The notes beneath the pieces are model-generated. The model saw only the letters and a list, made by a program, of their open reading frames with translations, was not told where the DNA came from and made no database searches. A program made the position numbers and the translations under genes. A stretch of 64,000 nt of DNA from Terriglobus roseus (GTDB lineage Bacteria > Acidobacteriota > Terriglobia > Terriglobales > Acidobacteriaceae): contig NZ_FNSD01000001.1 of NCBI RefSeq assembly GCF_900105625.1, forward strand, positions 1,426,001 to 1,490,000, in the 5' to 3' direction. The stretch's first letter is position 1; every line of letters starts with the position of its first letter. Of this stretch, positions 25,456 through 34,467 are shown piece by piece.

Positions 25456-27885
25456 TCAGACCTCTGACAGCCGCACCTGGAAATTCTTCCCCAGCCAACG
25501 GTCTTCCGTCGGCCACTGCAGGGTCAATTCCAGCGTTCCTGTTGCCCCCTGCGGAATCGGCAATTCCGCGGAAAATCCCGGATATCCTATGAGTCTGGCG
25601 TCCGTATTGTGCGTGGTCACCCAGTTATCGATGGTCCAGACCACACGGAAACGTGCCTGGTCCAGCACCTGGATGCGCTTGCCGGCGGGCAGAAGCGTCA
25701 GCGGACGGTTCACCTGGAAGAATTCAATCTCGCTCTTGAAAGTGCGGTCTTCGCGCCGCACGCCGTAGCGCTCTTCTACGACACTGATGCGGTCAAAAAC
25801 ACGGCCGTCCACCGCCGAACGCAGCAGCTTGATGTACTCCGCATGCGCCCACACCAGCGGCTGTGCGGAACCGGCGCTGCGGCCGAAGTACAGGCCCTGC
25901 TCCGGCATATCGGCGTAATCCCACACCTGCTCTGGCAGCATGCCGCCGAAGGAGCTGAAGCGCTCAATCGCCTTGATGTGCTGGGAATAGTCACCGCCCG
26001 CCGCTAACTCATAGTGCGCGCGTTCGCCCGTCAGAATCGGCCATGCCCTGCCCTGGCCGTAATGGATGAACGGCTCGCCGTCCTTCTGCTGGCCGTAACC
26101 ATCATGGTTGTAGCGGCGCCAACAGGCACCGTAGGGCGTATCAATCTTCAGAATATGGTCGACAACCTTCAGTGAATCGATGATGAGCGGGTCGTCGGCC
26201 CGTCGCACGCCGTACCGCACGAGCTCCAGAAAGCCGCCATCGATGATCTCGTTTGCGGCAAAGTTGTACTTCTCGCCCGGCTGGCGGTTCGCGACGTTGT
26301 AGCGCCCGTCGCCCAGGTCCGGGTTGTAAAAGGACTCTCCGGCAGTCGGCGGCTGAATGCGAACATAGTGGCGCTTGATGTCCGGGTGCAGCACGCCATT
26401 GTTTGTCGTCGTCCACTCGTCCAGATGGTCTTCGATCCAGTCGGCGTAGCTTTCCAGGAAGTTGGCAAGCTCCGGCGAATGATGCGCGCGCGCCACGTCC
26501 GCCGCGCAGACAAGCGCACTGATAACGGTCGCAAGCGTTGACGGCGAGTAGCCTGCGGCCTCTTCCCAACGCTCCTGTTGCGTGATCGGCGCATAGTGCA
26601 CCAGAAACGCAGCGGCATGTTCAATGAAGGGAAAGACATCGAAGTTGCCGAGGCCGTCCTGCTTCCAGAGTCGCCACGCCAGCATGATGGGGAACGCGAC
26701 TTCATCGAGTTGAATGCCCGTCCAGTAAGGCGTTCCGTCGATCCAGAAGTTCTGTGCGAACGACCCGTCCGGCCGCTGTGTGCAGGCCAGGTAGACAAGC
26801 GCGCGGCGTGCGGTATCGACTCGTCCGCAAGCCAGCAATGCCGTCGCGGACTGGATCATGTCGCGCGTCCACACCAGGTGATAGCCGCCCAGATCATCGT
26901 CGCCCTTGGCATTACCCCACGGGATGGACGCCGAGGCGATAAATGCACCGGAGTACGTCTTGTCTTCGTGCGCCAGGATGGTGTTGTGACTGATGCGCAT
27001 CAGGCGCCCGCTGTCGTGCGATGCCGCGGCCAGACGCTCCGGCGATGCGGCACGATGCCACTGCTCCACAAACCGCTTCATGTGCAGTTCGAACGGCACG
27101 GAGAGCGACTGCATCATGCCGGCAAGCGCCGCGTGATAGCCGTCGCCGAAGGCAATTGCGAGCGTGAATTCCCGGTTGCGAGCAACATCAATCTCGCCCA
27201 TCACGGCAAGGTTGCCATCCAGCGCCTGGCCGAACTCCCAGTCCATGCGCATGTTGCTGGTCAAATCCTGAAAGCCGTCCGACGATCCGACATAGCCGCA
27301 CGAACTGCGCGTGAAGCCGCAGTCAACGCCCATCGCCAGGGACGTATTTTCTTTCCACGCCAGGATGCAGCGGCGACCCGCAACCTCGATCGATCGAGCC
27401 GAGTTCCCTGCGCCGCCGCCGTTAAGATGCGGTGCCAGCAGCGCGTAGCATTTCAGGCGCGACAGGACAGACTCTTCGCCCTCGATCTTGACATGCATCA
27501 GCACGACGGGATGATGCGGATCGCAGACGAATTCCTTGGTGACCGTGTATCGGCCGCCAAGATCGCTGGCGACCACACGGACCGCCAACGCATCGGCGTC
27601 GATGTAATGGAAATCAAACTCGAAGTCGCGCTTCTCTTCATGGACGAAGGTCTCGCCATCCGTGAAGATCAACTCCATGTCGCGCGTCTGGGGACGATCG
27701 ATGGTGGGGTAATAAATCTCGTTCAGCGTGCCATGCGAGATGGTGTACCAGACGCGGCTGGACGCAGCGTACGCAGTACATACGGCGTCTTTTTTGCTCG
27801 ACGTCCAGCGGGCTTCGAGCCCGGGAGCGCCGAATGCTGGGCCCTGATCGTTCAGCCACCGATAGGCGGCGGTCAATGCATTCAT
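25456..27885 (-). CDS. Glycoside hydrolase family 15 glucoamylase-type enzyme
   Basis: An 809-aa enzyme expected to release glucose from alpha-glucans. The start is ATG 27885 (MNALTAAYRWL) after GGAACG; the frame stays open for 729 bp farther, antisense to the sod gene, but that part is not coding. The N-terminal beta-sandwich domain (GH15_N) runs to about residue 290, then comes the (alpha/alpha)6 barrel. Proposed general acid: Glu in QLDEVAFP near residue 394. Proposed base: Glu in WAHAEYIKL near 680. GGYHLVWTRDMIQSATALL is typical. No signal peptide is seen, so it should act in the cytoplasm, perhaps on glycogen or imported maltodextrin. It heads the glucose/pentose phosphate locus. Confidence 0.92.
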   Translation of the reverse strand: MNALTAAYRWLNDQGPAFGAPGLEARWTSSKKDAVCTAYAASSRVWYTISHGTLNEIYYPTIDRPQTRDMELIFTDGETFVHEEKRDFEFDFHYIDADALAVRVVASDLGGRYTVTKEFVCDPHHPVVLMHVKIEGEESVLSRLKCYALLAPHLNGGGAGNSARSIEVAGRRCILAWKENTSLAMGVDCGFTRSSCGYVGSSDGFQDLTSNMRMDWEFGQALDGNLAVMGEIDVARNREFTLAIAFGDGYHAALAGMMQSLSVPFELHMKRFVEQWHRAASPERLAAASHDSGRLMRISHNTILAHEDKTYSGAFIASASIPWGNAKGDDDLGGYHLVWTRDMIQSATALLACGRVDTARRALVYLACTQRPDGSFAQNFWIDGTPYWTGIQLDEVAFPIMLAWRLWKQDGLGNFDVFPFIEHAAAFLVHYAPITQQERWEEAAGYSPSTLATVISALVCAADVARAHHSPELANFLESYADWIEDHLDEWTTTNNGVLHPDIKRHYVRIQPPTAGESFYNPDLGDGRYNVANRQPGEKYNFAANEIIDGGFLELVRYGVRRADDPLIIDSLKVVDHILKIDTPYGACWRRYNHDGYGQQKDGEPFIHYGQGRAWPILTGERAHYELAAGGDYSQHIKAIERFSSFGGMLPEQVWDYADMPEQGLYFGRSAGSAQPLVWAHAEYIKLLRSAVDGRVFDRISVVEERYGVRREDRTFKSEIEFFQVNRPLTLLPAGKRIQVLDQARFRVVWTIDNWVTTHNTDARLIGYPGFSAELPIPQGATGTLELTLQWPTEDRWLGKNFQVRLSEV

Positions 27886-28110
27886 GCTCGTTCCATTACA
27901 CACCGTATGACGCTCATCGAACGTCGGCGATTGCGTATTTTCATAGAGACAGGATGCGTCGTTGCGCGGAAAGGCGCAGAATGAGTTGGCATCGGCCCAC
28001 GCGCTGTGACGCATCCAGCGTCCCTGCGCATGCATCCAAACGGGCGATGCGGTGATATGAAATCGCCGACGCCTCAACGATTTTCTGAACCCTGCAGAGG
28101 AGACACGACC

Positions 28111-28725
<615 letters not shown>

Positions 28726-28769
28726 ACCAAACGCCGAAGAAGTTCACTGCCCTAACCAAGACAACAAAG

Positions 28770-28799
28770 AAGGGCCGCGAGCAAATCGTGGCCCTTTTT
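28770..28799 (+). terminator. Intrinsic terminator after sodA
   Basis: An 11-bp stem (AAGGGCCGCGA, 28770-28780, with 28786-28796; one G-T pair), a 5-nt loop, then a run of five T at 28795-28799. It lies 44 bp after the sodA stop. Confidence 0.9.
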
Positions 28800-28866
28800 C
28801 TTGATCCCGTCATCTCGCACCAAAGATCTCCTTTCTTCCGCTACCGCCACGGCGCAGAATGGAACA

Positions 28867-29559
28867 ATGCCAAGACTTAGCGCCGAACAACAGGGATTCC
28901 TCAGGAACCCTTTCTACAGCGCGCTGCTGACGCGGCAGGGGCGCATGGGTGAGCGCATTGGCAAGGTGTATCGCTACCGGCCTGAGGTGTTGCCTTTTGC
29001 GGCCGTGGAGCATGACGGCGAATATGTGGACGCTGCCAGGCTGAGACGAGACACCGATACGAATTTCTGTGGAGTCATCCCGTCCATCGACCCGGCGACG
29101 CCCGACGCCGTTCGAGCGACCTGCCTGCAGATGGCATGGCAGCCGCGTTCGGATTTCGTAGTCCCCGCGGCGAAGGAAGGCGAAAGTGAACTGGGAGCTG
29201 CAGACGCGGCCGCGATGCTGGAACTGACGCAGGTCGCCTTCCCGGGCTATTTTCGCTCGGAGACCTACAAGCTTGGGCGCTACGTCGGTCTCCGTGTCGA
29301 CGGACAGCTCATCGCCATGGCCGGCCACCGCACACGCATGCCCGGCCTGCGGGAGATCAGCGGCGTGTGCACGCGACCGGGCCACACGGGCCACGGCTAT
29401 GCGCAACACCTGATCCAGCGGCTGCTCATTCCCACTCCACGCGAACTGCCCTATCTGCACGTCGTCAGCACAAATGCTCGCGCCATCCAGATCTACGAAA
29501 AGCTCGGCTTCGTCACAACCGCCGAGGTCCCGTTCCTCAGGATTCCGCAACGCAGCTAG
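28867..29559 (+). CDS. GNAT family acetyltransferase
   Basis: A 230-aa soluble protein starting at ATG 28867 ([16 protein letters not shown]). The C-terminal half is a GNAT fold: [20 protein letters not shown] (beta4), [20 protein letters not shown] (acetyl-CoA pyrophosphate loop, R/Q-x-x-G-x-G/A form) and [18 protein letters not shown] at the end. The N-terminal half is also part of the family ([13 protein letters not shown]). The acceptor is unknown. Its TAG shares CTAG with the hemL stop on the other strand. Confidence 0.88.
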   Translation: MPRLSAEQQGFLRNPFYSALLTRQGRMGERIGKVYRYRPEVLPFAAVEHDGEYVDAARLRRDTDTNFCGVIPSIDPATPDAVRATCLQMAWQPRSDFVVPAAKEGESELGAADAAAMLELTQVAFPGYFRSETYKLGRYVGLRVDGQLIAMAGHRTRMPGLREISGVCTRPGHTGHGYAQHLIQRLLIPTPRELPYLHVVSTNARAIQIYEKLGFVTTAEVPFLRIPQRS

Positions 29560-30851
29560 AGCGTCGCAAAGACCTCGCGAGCGGCTGCGATCGTCGCCTC
29601 AATCTCTCCATCGCCGTGCACCGCGGAGACAAACGCTGCTTCATACTGCGAGGGCGGCAGCCACACGCCGCGCTCCAGCATGCCGCGATGAAAACGGCCA
29701 AATCTTTCCGTATCGCTGTTGGAGGCGTCCTCAAAGTTGTGGACGGGCCCCGACTGAAAGAACCAGGTGAACATGGATCCAACACCGGCCATGCATAACG
29801 GGACGCCGGCTTTCTTCGCCTCGTCCAGCACACCATGCGCGATGCGGGTTGTGACCTCTGCGAGCGAATTGTAGAAGGTATCGCCGCCATCCAGCAGCGC
29901 CTGCAGCGTGGTAATACCCGCAGCCATGGCGAGCGGATTGCCGCTGAGCGTGCCGGCCTGATAGACAGGGCCCAGCGGAGCCAACAGGTTCATGATCTCC
30001 GCGCGTCCACCAAAGGCCCCGACCGGCAGGCCACCGCCGATGATTTTGCCGAGCGTCGTGATGTCCGGCGTGATGTTGTAGAGCGCCTGCGCCCCGCCGA
30101 GGGCGACGCGGAAGCCCGTCATCACCTCGTCGAAGATCAGCAATGTACCTTCGCGTGTGCAGATCTCGCGCAGCGCTTCCAGGAAGCCTGGCTGCGGCAG
30201 GATGGTACCGGCATTGCCCACGACCGGCTCCAGGATGACGCAGGCAATCTCTCCCGGATGCTTCGCAAAGACCTTCTCTACTTCCGCAATGTCGTTGTAG
30301 CGGATCGCCGTGGTGAATTGGGTGGTCTCCACCGGAATGCCTGCCGAGCCGGGGATGCCAAGGGTCGCGACGCCGCTGCCGGCCTTCACCAGCAGTGCGT
30401 CGGAGTGGCCGTGATAGCAGCCCTCAAACTTCAGGATCCGGTTGCGCTCCGTGAACGCGCGGGCCAGGCGGATTGCGCTCATGACAGCCTCGGTGCCACT
30501 GGAGACGAAGCGCAGCTTCTCGATGGTTGGCACGGCCTGAGTGACCAGCGCGGCCAGATTGGCCTCGGCAGCCGTAGACGCGCCGAAGCTGGTGCCTCTT
30601 GCCGCTGCGGCCTGCACCGCTGCGACGACTGGAGGCGCGGCATGGCCAAGGATCATGGGCCCCCATGAGCCGAAGAAGTCGATGTAGCGATTCCCGTCCG
30701 CGTCGAACAGATACGCGCCCTCGGCACGCTCTACGAACGGCGGATCACCGCCAACTGAGCGAAAGGCGCGCACCGGCGAATCGACGCCGCCGGGAATCAG
30801 GGCCTCAGCGCGCTGCTGCAGCAAACGGGAGCGATTGAGCGAGAATGACAT
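29556..30851 (-). CDS. hemL: Glutamate-1-semialdehyde 2,1-aminomutase
   Basis: PLP enzyme that makes 5-aminolevulinate for haem in the C5 pathway. A 431-aa class III aminotransferase fold: [19 protein letters not shown] at the N-terminus is diagnostic of Hem[16 protein letters not shown] binds the PLP phosphate, [13 protein letters not shown] follows, and the PLP lysine is in [18 protein letters not shown]. The start at ATG 30851 agrees with homologous N-termini. A TATACT box ends only 8 nt upstream, so the message may be leaderless. The gene is convergent with the GNAT gene. Confidence 0.96.
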   Translation of the reverse strand: MSFSLNRSRLLQQRAEALIPGGVDSPVRAFRSVGGDPPFVERAEGAYLFDADGNRYIDFFGSWGPMILGHAAPPVVAAVQAAAARGTSFGASTAAEANLAALVTQAVPTIEKLRFVSSGTEAVMSAIRLARAFTERNRILKFEGCYHGHSDALLVKAGSGVATLGIPGSAGIPVETTQFTTAIRYNDIAEVEKVFAKHPGEIACVILEPVVGNAGTILPQPGFLEALREICTREGTLLIFDEVMTGFRVALGGAQALYNITPDITTLGKIIGGGLPVGAFGGRAEIMNLLAPLGPVYQAGTLSGNPLAMAAGITTLQALLDGGDTFYNSLAEVTTRIAHGVLDEAKKAGVPLCMAGVGSMFTWFFQSGPVHNFEDASNSDTERFGRFHRGMLERGVWLPPSQYEAAFVSAVHGDGEIEATIAAAREVFATL

Positions 30852-30859
30852 ACCGGTCC

Positions 30860-30865
30860 AGTATA
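30860..30865 (-). promoter_or_regulatory. Possible -10 element of hemL
   Basis: On the minus strand TATACT ends 8 nt before ATG 30851. Transcription would begin at or within a few bases of the start codon, giving a leaderless message; no ribosome site could fit. The -35 region (TTCCTG at 19-bp spacing) is weak. Confidence 0.4.
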
Positions 30866-31066
30866 GATTTCACAGATTCTTCCGCAGGAATCTTCGAGAT
30901 GCTCCCGCTGTGAGAATGGCCCCTGTTATCCTCAAGGCCTAGCGGAATATTCAGCGTGCGCGGGCTTTCATGACTAGCCGCGTCCATTCGCCGCACGCAG
31001 TACCTGTGGCTCATCCGGCGTAACCCAATCGATCTCTGGCTCGCGCCCACTGCTAAGGAACCAATC

Positions 31067-32140
31067 GTGAACGCACGCTCCACTGAGTCTGCATCGTCCG
31101 CACCGAAGACGAAGCCCGCCACTTACGCTGATGCTGGCGTCGATATTTCCGAAGGTGACCGCACCAAGCAGCGCATCAAGATGCTTGCGCGAAAGACCTT
31201 CAACAAGCAGGTCCTCAGCGAGATTGGTGGCTTCGGCGGCCTGTTCGCGCTGGACGTCGCCAAATACCCGGACCCCGTTCTGGTCTCGAGCGCGGATGGT
31301 GTAGGGACCAAGCTGAAGGTCGCCTTTGAACTCGGGATCCACCACACCGTGGGCTGCGACCTGGTGAACCACTGCGTCAACGACATCGCAGTCCAGGGTG
31401 CGACGCCTCTCTTCTTTCTTGACTACCTCGCCACGGGCAAGCTCGAGGGCGGCGTGATGGAGAAGGTCGTTGAAGGTCTGAGCGAAGCCTGCAAGAGCGC
31501 CGGCTGCGCTCTCATCGGCGGCGAGACAGCCCAGATGCCGGGCTTCTACGCAGACGGCGAGTATGACCTGGCCGGAACCATCGTCGGCGTCGTCAACCGC
31601 GACCAGATCATCACCGGCGACAAGATCGAAGCGGGCGATGTGCTCTTCGGCCTGCCGTCCAATGGCCTGCACACGAACGGTTATTCGCTGGCACGCAAGC
31701 TGCTTTTCGAAGTAGCGAAGTATGGCCCGGACCAGTATGTAAACGAACTGAAGGACAAGACCGGCGCGGCACTGATGCGTCAGCACCGCAGCTACCTCAG
31801 CATCGTGAAGAAGCTGACGGCTGCAAAGCTGGTTACGGGTATGGCGCACATCACGGGCGGCGGCATCACGGAAAATCTGCCCCGCATTCTGCCCAAGGGC
31901 CTGTGCGCTCAGGTGGAACTCAATGCATGGGAGCCACCACCGCTCTTCAAGCACCTGCAGGAACTTGGTCAGGTGGAACAGGACGAAATGATGCGCACCT
32001 TCAACATGGGTATCGGCATGATCGTCGTTGTACCGGCCGAGATGGCGAAGAAGGCCAAGGCAATCCTGAACCGCGCGAACGAGCGTCACTGCGTCATTGG
32101 CCGCATTGCGCGCGGCGAGCGTCGCGTTAACTACGTATGA
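31067..32140 (+). CDS. purM: Phosphoribosylformylglycinamidine cyclo-ligase (AIR synthetase)
   Basis: Fifth step of purine synthesis, ATP-dependent closure to aminoimidazole ribotide. Start GTG 31067 with AAGGAA just upstream; 357 aa. Motifs: YADAGVDISEGDRTKQRIK, SSADGVGTKLKVAFELG, GCDLVNHCVNDIAVQGATPL, GGETAQMPGFYADGEYDLAG and HITGGGITENLPRILP. All are canonical for PurM. The stop overlaps the purN start by 4 bp (ATGA), an arrangement common in bacteria. Confidence 0.97.
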   Translation: MNARSTESASSAPKTKPATYADAGVDISEGDRTKQRIKMLARKTFNKQVLSEIGGFGGLFALDVAKYPDPVLVSSADGVGTKLKVAFELGIHHTVGCDLVNHCVNDIAVQGATPLFFLDYLATGKLEGGVMEKVVEGLSEACKSAGCALIGGETAQMPGFYADGEYDLAGTIVGVVNRDQIITGDKIEAGDVLFGLPSNGLHTNGYSLARKLLFEVAKYGPDQYVNELKDKTGAALMRQHRSYLSIVKKLTAAKLVTGMAHITGGGITENLPRILPKGLCAQVELNAWEPPPLFKHLQELGQVEQDEMMRTFNMGIGMIVVVPAEMAKKAKAILNRANERHCVIGRIARGERRVNYV

Positions 32141-32754
32141 CGGCACCGCTCAAGCAGCGACTGGGCGTACTGCTCAGCGGCCGTGGATCGAATTTTCTGA
32201 ACATCGCGGATGCGATCGAAACAGGCCGTCTGACGGGCTGTGAGATCGCGTGCGTAATCTCAAACATCGCAGATGCTCCCGGTCTGCAGGCCGCGCACGA
32301 TCGCGACCTGACAACCGAAACGATCGTCAGCAAGGGCGTTCCGCGTGCCGAGCACGATGCGAAGATGGTCGCCGCTCTGCAGCAGCATGGCATCGATCTG
32401 GTGATACTCGCGGGCTACATGCGAGTGTTATCCCCCGAGTTCATTCGAGCCTTTCCCGACCGCATCCTGAACATCCACCCCTCCCTGCTGCCATCGTTCC
32501 CGGGACTGCATGCGCAGGCGCAGGCGCTCGAGTACGGCGCAACCATTGCCGGCTGCACAGTGCATTTTGTCGATGAGGCCGTGGATCACGGCGTCATCGT
32601 TTTGCAACGTGCAATTCCAGTGCTGGACGGGGACACAGCCGAGACGCTGTCAACGCGCATCCTAGCCGAAGAACACATCGCTTACCCCGATGCGATTCAG
32701 CGCGTATTAAGCGGACGGTACGCAGTCCAGGGTCGTCGCTACATCGCACGCTGA
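32137..32754 (+). CDS. purN: Phosphoribosylglycinamide formyltransferase
   Basis: 10-formyltetrahydrofolate-dependent third step of purine synthesis. 205 aa. LGVLLSGRGSNFLNIADAIE carries the phosphate-binding loop, VILAGYMRVLSPEFI the substrate loop, and NIHPSLLPSFPGLHAQAQAL the catalytic Asn and His. AGCTVHFVDEAVDHGVIV supplies the catalytic Asp. Its folate cofactor depends on FolD, also encoded in this window. It is translationally coupled to purM. Confidence 0.96.
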   Translation: MTAPLKQRLGVLLSGRGSNFLNIADAIETGRLTGCEIACVISNIADAPGLQAAHDRDLTTETIVSKGVPRAEHDAKMVAALQQHGIDLVILAGYMRVLSPEFIRAFPDRILNIHPSLLPSFPGLHAQAQALEYGATIAGCTVHFVDEAVDHGVIVLQRAIPVLDGDTAETLSTRILAEEHIAYPDAIQRVLSGRYAVQGRRYIAR

Positions 32755-32792
32755 GTCATTTTGGGATGCGGCTGCCGAGCCGGTAGGCGTGG

Positions 32793-34298
32793 TTGAATAT
32801 CCGTTGGAGATTCTCGTTGCACCCTGCCAGCGTCCCAGTCCGAAGCGAAGAAGAGACGATTCGTCAGCAGATGGCGCAGTTCTTTGAACTGACCTCGGAC
32901 GGCATTCAATTTGTTAACCGGGACTTCGTCATTACTTTCATGAATACGCGGGCGCGCCAGATTCTTTCGCCCAGCGGTGAAGTGGTGGGCAGGAACATCT
33001 GGGAGAGCTTTCCTGAAGCGACCCGGTTGGATCTTCCTTACTTCGCAAATTACACACGCACGATGATCGACCGCGTGGCAACGGAGTTCGAAGCTTTCTA
33101 CCCGGAACCCCTCAACATTTGGTTTCAGATTCACGCTTACCCATCGGATGATGGCATCATCGTCTTCTTTCGCGATATCACCGAGGACCGGCGAAAACAG
33201 GAAGAGTATCAGCGCAAGAGTGAAGAAGCGGAACGGCAGCGAGCCGAAATCGAAGCCGTCTACCGTACAGCGCCCATCGGTCTCGCGCTGTTCGATCTCG
33301 ACGACTATCACTACCTCCGCCTCAACGATCGCCAGGCAGCCTTCTTCGGGCAGCAGCCAGAGCAGATTGTCGGCCGAACACTGACCGAGATGGCTCCGAT
33401 CGAGGGTCTGCGCGAGTTATTCGACCAGGTCGCACGGGGCGAGCCGGTGGTGAACTTTCCGCTCGAAGGAGCGCTTATCAGCGACCCGGATGAGCACCGC
33501 TACTGGACCGTCTCCTATTTCCCCGTCCGCTCGGCCGACGGCACCATCTCCGGCGTCACCGCGGCTTCGCTGGAGATTACGCAGCAAAAAAAGGCCGAAC
33601 TGGCTCTTATCGAGAGCGACAAACTGGCGGCAGTCGGTCGGCTGGCCGCCTCCATCGCGCATGAGATCAACAACCCATTAGAGTCCGTCACCAACCTGCT
33701 GTACCTTGCAAAGACAAGCGACACTCTGGCCGATGCGAAGGGCTACCTGGACACGGCGGAACGTGAGTTGCTGCGTGTCGCCGCGATCACCAGCCAGACG
33801 CTCCGCTTCCACAAGCAATCGACCAGCCCACAGGCAATCACAGGCGAGCAGCTTGTTGCGAGCGTCCTTTCCATCTACCAGGGACGCGTGATCAACTCCG
33901 GGATTCAGATCAGCCAGCGGCACCGCGACCGCCGACCGGTTCGTTGCTTTGAAGGCGAAGTTCGCCAGGTGATCAGCAACCTGGTGGGCAATGCGCTGGA
34001 TGCAATGGCAACCGGTGGCAACCTGATGTTGCGCAGCCGCGAGGGTGTCGATTGGATCACCGGCGAATTGGGAGCAGTGCTGACGATCGCGGATACAGGA
34101 ACGGGGATGCCCCGTGAGGTGCTGGAGAAGGTCTTCCGGCCGTTCTACACCACCAAGGGCATCACGGGAACCGGCCTGGGCCTGTGGATCAGCAAAGAGA
34201 TCATCGACCGCCATCGCGGATCGTTGAAGGTCCGCAGCCGTCCGGGCTCGGGGACAGTCTTCAGCATCTTCCTGCCCTACGACGCAGTGACACGCTAG
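32793..34298 (+). CDS. PAS-domain sensor histidine kinase (orphan)
   Basis: A 501-aa kinase without membrane segments. A PAS domain covers about residues 25-135 (FFELTSDGIQFVNRDF, IVFFRDITEDR). A coiled linker is followed by a second PAS at about 150-270 (TAPIGLALFDLDDYHYL, GVTAASLEITQQKK). HisKA follows with the phospho-acceptor His near residue 290 in LAASIAHEINNPLES, then the ATPase domain: N-box NLVGNALDAM, G1 DTGTGMP, G2 GTGLGLWISKEI. The N-terminus is uncertain: TTG 32793 is used; ATG at 32871 would remove 26 residues and start inside PAS1. No response regulator gene is adjacent. Confidence 0.88.
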   Translation: MNIRWRFSLHPASVPVRSEEETIRQQMAQFFELTSDGIQFVNRDFVITFMNTRARQILSPSGEVVGRNIWESFPEATRLDLPYFANYTRTMIDRVATEFEAFYPEPLNIWFQIHAYPSDDGIIVFFRDITEDRRKQEEYQRKSEEAERQRAEIEAVYRTAPIGLALFDLDDYHYLRLNDRQAAFFGQQPEQIVGRTLTEMAPIEGLRELFDQVARGEPVVNFPLEGALISDPDEHRYWTVSYFPVRSADGTISGVTAASLEITQQKKAELALIESDKLAAVGRLAASIAHEINNPLESVTNLLYLAKTSDTLADAKGYLDTAERELLRVAAITSQTLRFHKQSTSPQAITGEQLVASVLSIYQGRVINSGIQISQRHRDRRPVRCFEGEVRQVISNLVGNALDAMATGGNLMLRSREGVDWITGELGAVLTIADTGTGMPREVLEKVFRPFYTTKGITGTGLGLWISKEIIDRHRGSLKVRSRPGSGTVFSIFLPYDAVTR

Positions 34299-34317
34299 TC
34301 AGGATCCGGCTCGATTT

Positions 34318-34355
34318 GGGGTACCCCTTCTTTCGCGGCTCCATCGCGAAAGGGT
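34318..34355. repeat. Hairpin repeat between the kinase and htrA genes
   Basis: GGTACCCCTTCTTTCGCG pairs through its last eight bases with CGCGAAAG across a 7-nt loop. The block resembles the GTGCCCC hairpins farther on (34426-34456, 62635-62665, 62738-62775). It may double as a bidirectional terminator for the convergent genes. Confidence 0.5.
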
Positions 34356-34425
34356 GGCTATCGCGGAAAGCGCAACCCTTTTTATACCGCCCCCAGCCAA
34401 AGGCTGATCACCCTCGGTGCGCTGC

Positions 34426-34456
34426 CTACCCTTCGCTTTGCAAAGAATGGGGCACC
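34426..34456 (-). repeat. GTGCCCC-type hairpin repeat
   Basis: On the minus strand this block opens with GGTGCCCCATTC, identical over 12 bases to the copy at 62739, and contains the palindrome CTTTGCAAAG. It ends 12 bp from the htrA stop, so it lies in the 3' end of that transcript. Confidence 0.6.
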
Positions 34457-34467
34457 GAAAGTCAGGG

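Noticed and set aside
28006-28110. Longer N-terminus for the superoxide dismutase from an upstream ATG
   Set aside because: The known family starts at AFELPALPY, and AGAGGAG directly precedes GTG 28111.
30974-32146. 390-codon minus-strand frame over purM
   Set aside because: Antisense shadow of a well-conserved purine gene; no motif found.
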